64,000 nucleotides of DNA from Streptomyces zingiberis (GTDB taxonomy: Bacteria > Actinomycetota > Actinomycetes > Streptomycetales > Streptomycetaceae). The position numbers and the translations under genes were made by a program. This document shows, one piece after another, positions 1 through 8,667 of this stretch. The notes beneath the pieces are model-generated. The model was not told the origin of the DNA, did no database searches, and saw only the letters and a list, made by a program, of their open reading frames with translations. Each line of letters begins with the position of its first letter. Position 1 is the first letter of the stretch. The stretch spans positions 62,001 through 126,000 of the forward strand of contig NZ_JAATEN010000018.1 of NCBI RefSeq assembly GCF_012034935.1, written 5' to 3'.

Positions 1-258
1 GTCCTCCTCGTCGCCCCGCGCGGTCAGCATGACCACCGGGAGCGGCCCGGCCTCGCGGAGGCGGCGGCAGACCTCCAGCCCGTCCATACCGGGCAGCATC
101 AGGTCCAGCACCACCAGGTCCGGCGGCCGCTCGGCGGCCCGGGCCACGGCGGCGGGGCCGTCGGCGGCGACATCGACGGCGAAGCCCGCCCGGCTCAGAT
201 AGCCGGCGACGACCTCGGAGACCGTCGGGTCGTCGTCCACGACGAGTACGCGTTTCAC
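1..258 (-). CDS. Response regulator receiver domain (partial, 3' end off window)
   Basis: The first 86 codons of a two-component response regulator, read leftwards and cut by the window edge. The start is GTG at 258, which gives the usual receiver opening (V-K-R-V-L-V-V-D-D-D-P, acidic residues D8-D10). The phosphoacceptor is Asp52 in VVLDLMLPGMDG, and the switch threonine is Thr79 in VVMLTAR. This is a complete beta1-alpha4 part of a CheY-like fold. The LDLMLPGMDG/LTARGDEED style is typical of OmpR/PhoB-class regulators, so a winged-helix output domain is expected outside the window, but it cannot be seen here. Any partner histidine kinase is probably downstream, beyond position 1. Receiver identity is certain; the subclass is inference. 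Confidence 0.93.
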   Translation of the reverse strand, partial: MKRVLVVDDDPTVSEVVAGYLSRAGFAVDVAADGPAAVARAAERPPDLVVLDLMLPGMDGLEVCRRLREAGPLPVVMLTARGDEED

Positions 259-613
259 ACGGTGGAGTCTCGCACCGGTGTCCGGCCGGCGGCACGGGCC
301 GTGACGGACGTCAGCGATCCGTAAGGCCACCGGATCCCGGTGCCGCCCCGGTGCCGCCCGGGTGCTCAAGGGGCGGACGCGGCGACCAGCACGGTTCTGC
401 CCCCGCCCCTCCGTCTCCGCTCCCGCCTTCGCCCGGTGCCGGCGGCCGGTCCCGTGCCGGTCCCGTGCCGGGCATGAGCCGGGCACGCGTCCTCGCCGTA
501 GAACCGGAGGACGTAAGGGTTCCGTCATCGGCCTCGGCCACGGGGCGTCCCGTCCCGCCCGTTGAATGGGGTGACGACGAGGTGACAGGCCGACCGGAGG
601 AGGAGAGGCGGGC
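259..613. other. Intergenic region between divergent genes
   Basis: 355 bases between the divergent response regulator and the DM13 gene. Open frames exist on both strands but are compositionally Arg/Pro/Gly-rich and have no recognisable domain, so I see no gene. A strong Shine-Dalgarno (GGAGGAGGAG, about 596-606) belongs to the DM13 gene. No clear promoter hexamers could be assigned. Confidence 0.6.
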
Positions 614-1207
614 ATGGCACGCGCACGGAAGCTGCTGTTCGGGCCGTTGGGTATCGGGGTGCTGGTCGTGACGGTCGCCGCGGCCGGTTTCGGGCTGTAC
701 TGGTTCCAGCCGTGGAAGCTGTGGCAGGACCGGACGGTGCAGGAGACCGCGCCCGTGGCCCAGGTGCCCCCCGGGCCCGACGGGGAGGAGCGGCCGGCCG
801 GCCCGGTGGACGGCGGGGCGGAGCCGTCCGGGCCGCCGTCCTCCCCGTCGGGGCCCCGGGCGGTGGCCGGCGGGGAGCTGATCAGCCATGAGCACGCGAC
901 CTCGGGCACGGTGCGGCTCGTGCGGCTGGAGGACGGCTCGCACGTCCTCCGGCTGGAGAACCTCGACACGAGCAACGGACCGGACCTGCGGGTGTGGCTG
1001 ACCGACGCGCCGGTCAAGGAGGGGCGGGCCGGCTGGCACGTCTTCGACGACGGCGCGTACGTCAGCCTCGGCAAGCTGAAGGGCAACAAGGGAAGCCAGA
1101 ACTACCCCGTGCCCGCCGATGCCGACCTGTCCCGTTACTCCAGCGTGAGCATCTGGTGTGCCCGGTTCGGCGTGTCGTTCGGCGCGGCGGAACTCGGCCG
1201 TCTCTGA
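614..1207 (+). CDS. Membrane-anchored DM13 domain protein
   Basis: 197 aa. A short basic N-terminus (MARARK) is followed by one hydrophobic segment (about residues 8-29), which looks like a signal anchor. A Pro/Gly/Glu-rich linker (about 40-85) leads to a DM13 domain (about 88-196). The domain shows the GTVRL...HVLRLENLDTSNGPDLRVWL core, the GKLKGNKGSQNYPVP strand-turn segment, and the conserved cysteine (about Cys182) in SIWCARFGVSFGAAEL. DM13 is related to DOMON-type domains and has been proposed to act in extracytoplasmic electron transfer, but its ligand in bacteria is not established. The start is chosen for the GGAGGAGGAG box just upstream. The domain is expected on the outer face of the membrane. 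The adjacent divergent response regulator may control it; that is inference. Confidence 0.88.
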   Translation: MARARKLLFGPLGIGVLVVTVAAAGFGLYWFQPWKLWQDRTVQETAPVAQVPPGPDGEERPAGPVDGGAEPSGPPSSPSGPRAVAGGELISHEHATSGTVRLVRLEDGSHVLRLENLDTSNGPDLRVWLTDAPVKEGRAGWHVFDDGAYVSLGKLKGNKGSQNYPVPADADLSRYSSVSIWCARFGVSFGAAELGRL

Positions 1208-1435
1208 CACCGGCCCCGCGCCGGCCCGCCGGACGGCATGGCGGGCCGGCGCGCCCGTCCCGGGACGGGGCGCCGATCGGTGGAGTGGGGCCGGGGCCCG
1301 TGCCTGTCCGTGGCCGCGGCCCGCGCCGGCGCGTAACGTGACGCGGCAGAAGATCCTCGTTGCCGCCGCGTGCCGGCGGAAACGGCTGTCACCGGCCGGA
1401 CGGCAAGGTTCCGGCCCGCGAGGGGACGGGCGCGC

Positions 1436-2272
1436 ATGAAGATCCTCATCTCCGCCGACATGGAGGGCGCCACTGGTGTGACCTGGCCGGCCGATGTGCT
1501 GCCGGGCCACGAGCAGTGGCAGCGCTGCCGTCAGATGTTCACCTCCGACGTGAACGCGGCGATCGCCGGCTTCCTCGACGGCGGCGCCGACGAGGTGGTC
1601 GTCAACGAGGCGCACTGGACCATGCGGAACCTGCTGCTGGAGCGGCTGGACGAGCGCGCGGTGCTGCTCACCGGCCGGCACAAGGCGCTCAGCATGGTGG
1701 AGGGCGTGCAGCACGGGGACGTGGACGGCGTGGCCTTCGTCGGCTACCACACCGGCGCGGGGGCCGAGGGGGTCCTCGCGCACACCTACCTCGCCAACTC
1801 GATCACGGGCGTCTGGCTCGACGGCGTCCGGGCGAGCGAGGGCCTGCTCAACTCCCGTGTGGTGGCGGAGTTCGGCACCCCGGTGGTCCTGGTCACCGGG
1901 GACGACCGCACCTGCGAGGACGCCCTGGGCTACGCCCCCGGGGCGCGTTCGGTCGCCGTCAAGACCTGTGTGTCCCGTTACGCCGCGCTCTGCCGGCCGC
2001 CCGCCCGGACCGCCGCGGAGATCACAGCGGCCGCGAAGGAGGCCGCGGCCCTGGCCATCCGGCACGAACCGGCGCCTGACGCCGGCCCGTTCACGGTCGA
2101 GGTGGAGTTCGACGCGGAGCACCTGGCGGGCGCGGCGACGGTGGTGCCCGGCGTGGAGCAGTCCGGGGAGCGGCGGGTCGTCTACACCAGCGACACGATG
2201 TACGAGGGCATCCGCTGCTTCAAGGCGGTCACCACCCTTGTATCGGCGGCGACGGAGGAGCGGTATGGCTGA
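1436..2272 (+). CDS. M55 family D-aminopeptidase (DppA-like)
   Basis: 278 aa, the usual length for the M55 (DppA) zinc D-aminopeptidase family, which cleaves N-terminal D-amino acids from D-Ala-containing peptides. The N-terminal SADMEGATGV carries the metal ligands Asp8 and Glu10. His60 (in VNEAH) and His105 (in GYHTGAGAEG) match further family ligands, and SMVEG and VTGDD also match family blocks. ATG at 1436 follows GAGGGGACGGG; an in-frame ATG at 1370 would add 22 low-information residues. The 3' end overlaps the next peptidase by 8 bases, so the two are probably translationally coupled. There is no signal peptide, so it is cytoplasmic. A role in recycling peptidoglycan-derived or dietary D-peptides is inferred from the family. 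Confidence 0.93.
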   Translation: MKILISADMEGATGVTWPADVLPGHEQWQRCRQMFTSDVNAAIAGFLDGGADEVVVNEAHWTMRNLLLERLDERAVLLTGRHKALSMVEGVQHGDVDGVAFVGYHTGAGAEGVLAHTYLANSITGVWLDGVRASEGLLNSRVVAEFGTPVVLVTGDDRTCEDALGYAPGARSVAVKTCVSRYAALCRPPARTAAEITAAAKEAAALAIRHEPAPDAGPFTVEVEFDAEHLAGAATVVPGVEQSGERRVVYTSDTMYEGIRCFKAVTTLVSAATEERYG

Positions 2273-3734
2273 CACGGTGTCCACCCGGCCGGGCGGCGCG
2301 AGCGGCCACGGCGGGGCGAGCGGCCACGGCGGGGCGGCCGGCGGGGCCGGGCCGGCGGTCCCGGCCGGAGGCCCGGCGGGGGAGCCCGGGGCGGCCGGAG
2401 TGGACGATCAGGCGCTGGCCGAGGTGGTGGCCTTCACCTCGGATCTGATCCGCGTCGACACCACCAACCACGGCGGGGGCGAGGGGTCCGAGCGGCCCGC
2501 CGCCGAGTACGTCGCCGAGCGGCTCGCCGGCGCCGGCCTGGATCCCGTGCTGCTGGAGAAGGCGCCGGGCCGCACCAATGTGGTCGCCCGGGTCCGCGGC
2601 AGCGATCCGGCCGCCCCGGCGCTGCTGCTCCACGGCCATCTGGACGTGGTGCCCGCGGACCCGGCCGAGTGGACGGTCCACCCCTTCTCCGGCGAGGTGC
2701 GCGACGGGGTGGTGTGGGGGCGCGGTGCCGTGGACATGAAGAACATGGACGCGATGATCGTCGCCCTGGTGCGCTCCTGGGCGCGGGCGGGGATCCGTCC
2801 CCGCCGGGACATCGTGCTCGCCTTCACCGCCGACGAGGAGGACAGCGCCGCCTTCGGCTCCGGCTTCCTCACCGAGCGGCACGCGGACCTGTTCGAGGGG
2901 TGCACCGAGGGCGTCAGCGAGTCCGGCGCCTTCACCTTCCACGGGGATTCCGGCCGCCGCATCTACCCGATCGCCGCGGGGGAGCGGGGCACGGCCTGGC
3001 TCAGGCTCACCGCGCGCGGCCGCGCCGGCCACGGCTCCAAGGTCAACGGTGAGAACGCCGTCAGCCGGCTGGCGGCGGCCGTGAGCCGGATCGGGGAGCA
3101 CCGCTGGCCGGTGCGGATCACCCCGACGGTCCGGGCCGCGCTCACCGCGCTCGCCGATCTCCACGGCGTCCCGGCCGGGGACCCCGAGCGCGACCTGGAC
3201 GCGCCCGGGTTCGACCCGGCGCCGCTGCTGGCCCGGCTCGGCCGGTCCGCCGCCCTGGTGGAGGCGACCCTGCGCAACAGCTCCAACCCGACCGTGCTGA
3301 ACGCCGGTTACAAGGTCAACGTCATCCCGGGCAGCGCCACCGCCCTGGTCGACGGCCGGATGGTGCCCGGCGGGGAGGAGGAGTTCCACACCACCCTCGA
3401 CCGGCTCACCGGACCCGACGTGGACTGGGAGTTCCACCACCGGGAGGTCCCGCTCCAGGCCCCGGTGGACTCCCCGTCGTTCCGCGCGATGCGTGAGGCC
3501 GTCGAGATGTTCGACCCCGGTGCCACGGCCGTGCCGTTCTGCATGACGGGCGGCACGGACGCCAAGCAGTTCTCCCGGCTGGGCATCACGGGATACGGCT
3601 TCTCCCCGCTGAAGCTGCCGGAGGGGTTCGACTACTGGTCGCTCTTCCACGGCGTGGACGAGCGCGTGCCCGTCGAGGCGCTGCACTTCGGCGTCCGTGT
3701 CCTGGACCACTTCCTGCGGCGGAGCCACGGGTGA
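2265..3734 (+). CDS. M20 family metallopeptidase / ArgE-DapE-like deacylase
   Basis: 489 aa. The first ~45 residues are Gly/Ala-rich with a repeated GASGHGG. The dinuclear zinc hydrolase core follows: LLHGHLDVVP (about His123/His125/Asp127), WGRGAVDMK (bridging Asp about 157), FTADEED (catalytic/ligand Glu pair about 190), a dimerisation domain (AGHGS), and a C-terminal CMTGGTDAKQFS ligand segment. M20 enzymes hydrolyse peptides or N-acyl amino acids; the substrate is not readable from sequence. ATG 2265 overlaps the M55 stop. A GTG at 2401 would remove the odd leader and is a fair alternative start. Co-translation with M55 suggests sequential breakdown of peptides in the cytoplasm. Confidence 0.92.
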   Translation: MADTVSTRPGGASGHGGASGHGGAAGGAGPAVPAGGPAGEPGAAGVDDQALAEVVAFTSDLIRVDTTNHGGGEGSERPAAEYVAERLAGAGLDPVLLEKAPGRTNVVARVRGSDPAAPALLLHGHLDVVPADPAEWTVHPFSGEVRDGVVWGRGAVDMKNMDAMIVALVRSWARAGIRPRRDIVLAFTADEEDSAAFGSGFLTERHADLFEGCTEGVSESGAFTFHGDSGRRIYPIAAGERGTAWLRLTARGRAGHGSKVNGENAVSRLAAAVSRIGEHRWPVRITPTVRAALTALADLHGVPAGDPERDLDAPGFDPAPLLARLGRSAALVEATLRNSSNPTVLNAGYKVNVIPGSATALVDGRMVPGGEEEFHTTLDRLTGPDVDWEFHHREVPLQAPVDSPSFRAMREAVEMFDPGATAVPFCMTGGTDAKQFSRLGITGYGFSPLKLPEGFDYWSLFHGVDERVPVEALHFGVRVLDHFLRRSHG

Positions 3735-4023
3735 CCGGCGGGGACACGCCGGAATCCGCGCCGCCGGACGGGGCAGGAACACCGGAGGCCCCGGGGACCG
3801 GCCGCGAGCCCGCCGCCGGCCGGACAGGGGTACGGGAAGTACCGCGGGGCGGGTGAACGGCACGGGGACGACGGCGAACACGGCGGGCGGAGAACCACGG
3901 AGCGGAGGGACGGCCCCCGGCACGCGGAGACGGGCCGGGGGCGACCGGACACGGACGGGTTCGGCGCCGGGCACGACCCGCCCGGTGGCCGCCGGACACG
4001 GAGCAGGTCAGGAGGCGTTGGGG

Positions 4024-6144
4024 ATGGTGGCCACGGCCCCCTACGGCGCGTGGCGGTCACCGATCACCGCCGCGCTCGCCGCGGAACACGACGGACGGCC
4101 GGAGTATCCGGGGGCGGTCGGCGACGAGGTGTGGTGGACCGCGCCCCGGCCCGCGGAGGGCGGCCGCCGGACGCTGGTCCGGCGCCGGGCCGACGGCCGC
4201 GAGGAGACGGTGCTCCCGGCACCGTGGAACGTCCGCAGCCGTGTCATGGAGTACGGCGGCCGGCCCTGGAGCGGCGCCGGCCGCCCCGGCCGGGGCCCGC
4301 TGATCGTTTTCGTCCACCACGCCGACCAGCGGCTCTACTCCCATGAGCCGGACGCTCCCGGCGCGCCCCCGCCCCGGCCGCTCACCCCGGTCTCCGCCGT
4401 CGGCGGCGGGCTGCGCTGGGCGGACCCCCTGCTGCTGCCGGAGCGGGGCGAGGTGTGGTGCGTCCTGGAGGAGTACACCGGTGACGGCCCCGGGGACGTC
4501 CGCCGGGCCCTCGCCGCCGTGCCGCTGGACGGCTCCGCGGCCGGGGACCGCGCCGCTGTCCGTGAACTCACCGACGGCGCGCACCGGTTCGTCACCGGGC
4601 CCCGGCTGTCGCCGGACGGCTCCCGTGCCGCCTGGATCGGCTGGGACCACCCGAACATGCCGTGGGACGGCACCGAACTGCTGGTCGGTGAGGTCACCGC
4701 GGAGGGGACGATCCGGGGGGCACGCACCGTGCTGGGCGGCCCCTCCGAGTCCGTCCCGCAGGCCGAGTGGGCGCCCGGCGGCGAACTGCTCGCCGTCTCC
4801 GACCGCGGCGGCTGGTGGAACCTCTACCGCATCACCGGACCGGACGTCCGCCCCCGGGGACGCGACGGGGCGGGTGCCGCCACCGCCCCCGGCGCCACGG
4901 CCGCTCCCGTCCCCGCCGAAGCCGGCACCGGCCCGGTGACCGGTCCGGCGACCGCCGGGGTGACCGTCACCGCGCTCTGCCCCCGGGAGGAGGAGTTCGG
5001 CGGGCCTCTATGGAAGATCGGCAGCCGCTGGTTCGCCCCGCTGCCCAGCGGCCTCGTCGCGGTGGTGCACGGGCGGGGCGCCACCTCCCTCGGGCTGCTC
5101 GACCCGGAGAGCGGGGACCTCTACGACGCCCCCGGCCCCTGGTCCGCGTGGGAACCCGCGCTCGCCGTGCACGACACCCGCGTGATCGGGATCGCCGCCG
5201 GCCCGCGCAGCTCCTACGAGGTGGTGGAGCTGGACACCGCCACCGGACACGCCCGGGTGGCCGGCGCCGTCCACCGCGACCCCGTGGACCCGGCGTACTA
5301 CCCCGAGCCGCAGATCCGCACCTTCACCGGACCGGAGGGCCGGGAGATCCACGCGTACATCCATCCGCCCTTCAACCCCGACCACGCCCCACCGGGCGAC
5401 GAGCTGCCGCCCTACGTGGTGTGGGCGCACGGCGGCCCCACCGCCCACGCCCCGCTCGTGCTCGACCTGGACATCGCCTACTTCACCTCCCGCGGCCTCG
5501 GTGTCGCCGAGGTCAACTACGGCGGCTCCACCGGTTACGGCCGGGAGTACCGGGAACGGCTGCGCGGCCGGTGGGGCGTGGTCGACGTGGAGGACTGCGC
5601 CGCCGTCGCCGAGGCGCTGGCCGCCGAGGGGACCGCCGACCGTGACCGGCTCGCCATCCGCGGCGGCAGCGCCGGCGGCTGGACCGCCGCGGTCTCCCTC
5701 ACCGGCAGCGGTCTCTACGCCTGCGGCACGCTGATCTACCCCGTGCTCGACCTCGAGAGCTGGGCCGCGGGCGGCACCCACGACTTCGAGTCACGCTATC
5801 TGGACGGCCTGGTGGGCTCCCTCGCCGACCACCCCGAGCGCTACCGGTCCCGTTCCCCCCTCCGCCACGCCGACCGCGTCTCCGTGCCCTTCCTCATCCT
5901 GCAAGGGCTGGACGACGTGATCTGCCCGCCGGAGCAGTGCGCGCGCTTCCAGGCGGCGGTGGCCCGGCGCGGCGTCCCGCACGCCTGCCTCACCTTCGAG
6001 GGGGAGGGCCACGGCTTCCGGCGGAGCGACACCATGATCCGTGCGCTGGAGGCGGAACTCGCGCTCTACACCCAGGTGTTCGGCATCCCCTCGCCGGACG
6101 CGCCACGGCTGGACCTGTCGGGGCGGCCCGGCCCACCGGCGTGA
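4024..6144 (+). CDS. S9 family prolyl oligopeptidase-type peptidase
   Basis: 706 aa, close to the usual size of S9C-type acylaminoacyl/dipeptidyl peptidases. An N-terminal beta-propeller-like half (PDGSRAAWIGWDHPNMPWDGTEL is a typical TolB/WD-like blade) precedes an alpha/beta-hydrolase domain (about 440-700). Catalytic residues visible are Ser549 in RGGSAGGW, Asp630/631 in LQGLDDVICPP and His663 in GEGHGF. The start is ATG 4024, 8 bases after AGGAGG; longer in-frame starts exist but encode Arg/Thr-rich junk. Residues about 285-325 are a Pro/Ala/Gly low-complexity insert between propeller blades. There is no signal peptide, so it is probably cytoplasmic. It lies 289 bases behind the M20 gene on the same strand, giving three consecutive peptidases. 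Confidence 0.94.
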   Translation: MVATAPYGAWRSPITAALAAEHDGRPEYPGAVGDEVWWTAPRPAEGGRRTLVRRRADGREETVLPAPWNVRSRVMEYGGRPWSGAGRPGRGPLIVFVHHADQRLYSHEPDAPGAPPPRPLTPVSAVGGGLRWADPLLLPERGEVWCVLEEYTGDGPGDVRRALAAVPLDGSAAGDRAAVRELTDGAHRFVTGPRLSPDGSRAAWIGWDHPNMPWDGTELLVGEVTAEGTIRGARTVLGGPSESVPQAEWAPGGELLAVSDRGGWWNLYRITGPDVRPRGRDGAGAATAPGATAAPVPAEAGTGPVTGPATAGVTVTALCPREEEFGGPLWKIGSRWFAPLPSGLVAVVHGRGATSLGLLDPESGDLYDAPGPWSAWEPALAVHDTRVIGIAAGPRSSYEVVELDTATGHARVAGAVHRDPVDPAYYPEPQIRTFTGPEGREIHAYIHPPFNPDHAPPGDELPPYVVWAHGGPTAHAPLVLDLDIAYFTSRGLGVAEVNYGGSTGYGREYRERLRGRWGVVDVEDCAAVAEALAAEGTADRDRLAIRGGSAGGWTAAVSLTGSGLYACGTLIYPVLDLESWAAGGTHDFESRYLDGLVGSLADHPERYRSRSPLRHADRVSVPFLILQGLDDVICPPEQCARFQAAVARRGVPHACLTFEGEGHGFRRSDTMIRALEAELALYTQVFGIPSPDAPRLDLSGRPGPPA

Positions 6145-6285
6145 GCGACGCGCCCGAAGGGGCCGGGCCGTTACCGGAGCCGGGCCGTTCCTGATGTGCT
6201 GGGCACCCGGTCCGCGCCCGGACCGGGACACAACTGATCCGTACGCGCCCGGCCGTCCCCGGCCCGGCCGGACGAGGGGGAACCC

Positions 6286-7227
6286 ATGACGCTCCACGCT
6301 TCCGGCGCCACGCCCGGCGCCCGCCGCTCCGGACCCGGCGGCGGGACCGCCGACGGAACCGCCGGTGACGGAGCGGGCGAGGGCCCCGCCAGGGACGGGG
6401 TGGGCGAGGGCCCCGCCAGGGACGGGGCGGGCGACAGAGCCGGAGACGGGGCGAGCGGCGCCACACGGGGCCCGGACGCCGAGGAGACCGGCGCCGAGGA
6501 GACCGGCGGTCACCACGGTCCGGTGGTGCGGTGGTTCGACCCCTCCGGGCCGGCCGGCGCGCTCCGGCCGCCGGCGGCCGGGGAGCCCGCGCTGTGGCTG
6601 GTCCGGGTGGCCGAACACGCCCCGTACGCCGCGGCGGTGGCCGGCGGCGTGCTGGACGCGGCGGAGCGGGGCCGCGCCGGGGCCTTCGTCCGCGCCGCCG
6701 ACCGTGACCGCTACCGGGTGGCGCATCTGGCGCTCCGTCTGCTCCTCGGCGGCTATCTGGACACCGAACCGCGGGCCGTGGAACTGGTCCGGGAGCCCTG
6801 CCCCCGCTGTGGCGGCCCGCACGGCCGCCCGGCCGTGTCCGCCGGCGCGCCGCACTTCTCCCTCTCCCACACCGGGGACCTCGTGCTGCTGGCCTTCGCG
6901 GACCTCCCGGTGGGAGCCGACGTGGAGGAGTGGCCGGAGGAGCGGACCGTCCGCGAGGTGTCGGCGGCCCTGCACCCGGGGGAGCGCGCCGAGCTGGCGG
7001 CGCTGCCCGCCGGCGCCCGCCGGGCGGCCTTCGCCCGCTGCTGGACCCGGAAGGAGGCCCATCTCAAGGGCACCGGCGCGGGGCTGTCCGGCGGCCTCGC
7101 GGCCACCTACACCGGGACGGGTCCGGTGCCGGCGCCGATCCCGGGCTGGACCCTCACCGATGTGCCCGTCCCTCCCGGCCACGCGGCCGCCTGCGCCGTC
7201 CGCCGGGAGCCGCCGGGCGCCCGGTGA
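6286..7227 (+). CDS. 4'-phosphopantetheinyl transferase (Sfp/Gsp type)
   Basis: 313 aa. Transfers phosphopantetheine from CoA to carrier-protein serines (PKS, NRPS or fatty acid carriers). Core motifs are FSLSHTGDLVLLAFADLPVGADVEEW (Mg2+ ligands Asp212 and Glu214) and FARCWTRKEAHLKGTG (Glu257 and the following Lys). The family core is ~220-240 aa. Here ~75 N-terminal residues are a Gly/Ala/Asp-rich extension containing a 9-residue repeat, so translation might instead begin nearer the catalytic part (VVRWFDPSG). ATG 6286 has only a modest GAGGGGGAA box. No secondary-metabolite cluster is adjacent, so it is likely a general-purpose PPTase. The family is certain; the start is uncertain. Confidence 0.92.
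   Translation: MTLHASGATPGARRSGPGGGTADGTAGDGAGEGPARDGVGEGPARDGAGDRAGDGASGATRGPDAEETGAEETGGHHGPVVRWFDPSGPAGALRPPAAGEPALWLVRVAEHAPYAAAVAGGVLDAAERGRAGAFVRAADRDRYRVAHLALRLLLGGYLDTEPRAVELVREPCPRCGGPHGRPAVSAGAPHFSLSHTGDLVLLAFADLPVGADVEEWPEERTVREVSAALHPGERAELAALPAGARRAAFARCWTRKEAHLKGTGAGLSGGLAATYTGTGPVPAPIPGWTLTDVPVPPGHAAACAVRREPPGAR
6375..6428 (+). repeat. 27-bp tandem duplication inside PPTase 5' region
   Basis: Two adjacent copies of a 27-base unit (6375-6401, 6402-6428) differ only at the last base. They encode GEGPARDGV and GEGPARDGA in frame, followed by a degenerate third unit (GDRAGDG). The duplication lies in the non-conserved N-terminal extension of the PPTase. Confidence 0.9.
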
Positions 7228-7494
7228 GCCCGCGCGGCGGGCCCCGGGGGCCTGAGGGCGTCGGGCCGGCGCGCCCCCGGGGAACGGCCTGAGAGGGACG
7301 GGCGGCGCCGGGGTCCGTGCCCGCCGTGGAGCCGCGCCCGGCGTCCCGCCCCTCGCGTCCCCGCGGTGTCAGGCCCGCCCGGAGGACGGGCCGGGGCCGG
7401 GAGCGCCGGAGCGGGCCGGCCGGGGCGGCGGCCGGAGCGCGGCGAAGTCCGGAGTCGCCGGGTCACGGTGCCGGGGCCGTGCCAGAGTAGGGCC

Positions 7495-8391
7495 ATGCGC
7501 CGTACCGTGCTGATCGACGCCCCGTCCAACCTCGGCCTGCGCCCGCCGGCCCCCGGCACCGTCCCGGGCTGCTACAAGCTCCCCGGGGCCCTGCGTGACC
7601 AGGGTCTGCTCACGCGGATCTCCGCCCAGGAGGGCGGTGTGGTCGTCCCGCCCCGGTACGACCGGGGGGAGTGGCGCGAGGGCGACGGGGCGTTCAACGC
7701 CGCCGCCCTCGCCGCGTACACCACGCGCCTGGCCGACCGGGTCGAACGGCACGTCCGGGCCGGGGATCTCCCCGTCGTCCTCGGTGGGGACTGCAGTGTC
7801 CAGCTCGGCGCGGCGCTGGGCCTGCGCCGCGCCGGCCGTTACGGGCTCGCCGCGCTCGACGCCAGTGCTGACTTCCGGCACCCGGGCAACTCCGGCCGGA
7901 TCGGCGCCGCCGCCGGGGAGGCGGTGGCCCTGTGCACCGGACGCGGGCAGCGGGACCTCACCGACCTGGAGGGGCTGCGCCCGTATGTGCGGGACGAGGA
8001 CGTGCGCCTGGTCGGCCTCCGCGACGGGGACCCGGACCGCGCCGAGCTGAGCGAGCTGAAGATCCCGAGCGTGAGCGTCGGCGAGCTGCGCAGCTGGGGC
8101 GTGGACGACGTCACCCACGGGCTGCTCGCCGCGCTGGAGACCCACGCCCTGGACGGCTTCTGGGTGCACCTCGACGCGGACGTGCTCGACCCGTCCGTGA
8201 TGCCCGCCGTGGACTGCCCCGAGCCGGACGGCCTCTCCGCCGGCGAACTGCGGGAGGTGCTGCGCCCCCTGGTCCGCTCCCCGCGCTGCGCCGGGCTGGA
8301 CGTCACCATCTACGACCCGGACCTGGACCCCGCCGGGACGGGCGCGGCCCTCCTCGCGGACCTCCTGGAGTCGGCGCTGGCTCCGCACTGA
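7495..8391 (+). CDS. Arginase/ureohydrolase-fold protein with altered metal ligands
   Basis: 298 aa with full-length arginase/agmatinase (ureohydrolase) architecture. The N-terminus APSNLGLRPPAPG, the block LGGDCS, a second Asp block LDASADF, and HLDADVLDPSVMP are all family signatures. Canonical enzymes bind two Mn2+ with six side chains. Here they read Cys100 (usually His), Asp122, Ser124 (usually His), Asp126, Asp227 and Asp229. Cys at the first position is known in some actinobacterial members, but loss of the DxH histidine as well is unusual. The protein may therefore bind metal weakly, act on a different substrate, or be non-catalytic. ATG 7495 follows a TAGGGC-like box 2 bases upstream, so the transcript may be nearly leaderless. 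It stands alone, with no urease or amino-acid operon beside it. Confidence 0.85.
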   Translation: MRRTVLIDAPSNLGLRPPAPGTVPGCYKLPGALRDQGLLTRISAQEGGVVVPPRYDRGEWREGDGAFNAAALAAYTTRLADRVERHVRAGDLPVVLGGDCSVQLGAALGLRRAGRYGLAALDASADFRHPGNSGRIGAAAGEAVALCTGRGQRDLTDLEGLRPYVRDEDVRLVGLRDGDPDRAELSELKIPSVSVGELRSWGVDDVTHGLLAALETHALDGFWVHLDADVLDPSVMPAVDCPEPDGLSAGELREVLRPLVRSPRCAGLDVTIYDPDLDPAGTGAALLADLLESALAPH

Positions 8392-8416
8392 GGCGGGGCG
8401 GGCACCCGGGGCATCA

Positions 8417-8515
8417 CCCCGTCCCCCGGCCCCGTCGCCTGCCCCCGTCGCCTGCCCCCGGCCCCGTCCCCGTCCCCTGTCCCCGTCACCCCGTCACCCC
8501 GTCGGCCCGGTCGCC
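8417..8515 (+). repeat. C-rich degenerate tandem repeat (CCCCGTC/CCCCTG units)
   Basis: About 100 bases of short, imperfect CCCCGTCGCC / CCCCGTC / CCCCTG units between the arginase-like and oxidoreductase genes. One strand is almost free of A. No coding potential and no simple hairpin. It may be slippage-generated. Confidence 0.7.
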
Positions 8516-8667
8516 GTGCGCCCCGCCGCCGGGGCCGCCTAGGGTGGCCGGACCGTTCGTCCCAGGTCCGCGGCGTCCGCGACCGGGACCGGGCGGCCGC
8601 CGAAACCGTGATTCTCGCCCCTTCCGGACCGGGAATCCCGCCCGCCGTCCCGTCGTTGGAGCCCCGT

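Noticed and set aside
2229..3974. A 581-codon open frame on the minus strand opposite the M20 gene
   Set aside because: It is the complement of a gene with clear M20 motifs. Its residues are Arg/Gly/Val/His-rich with no domain, as expected from GC-rich antisense.
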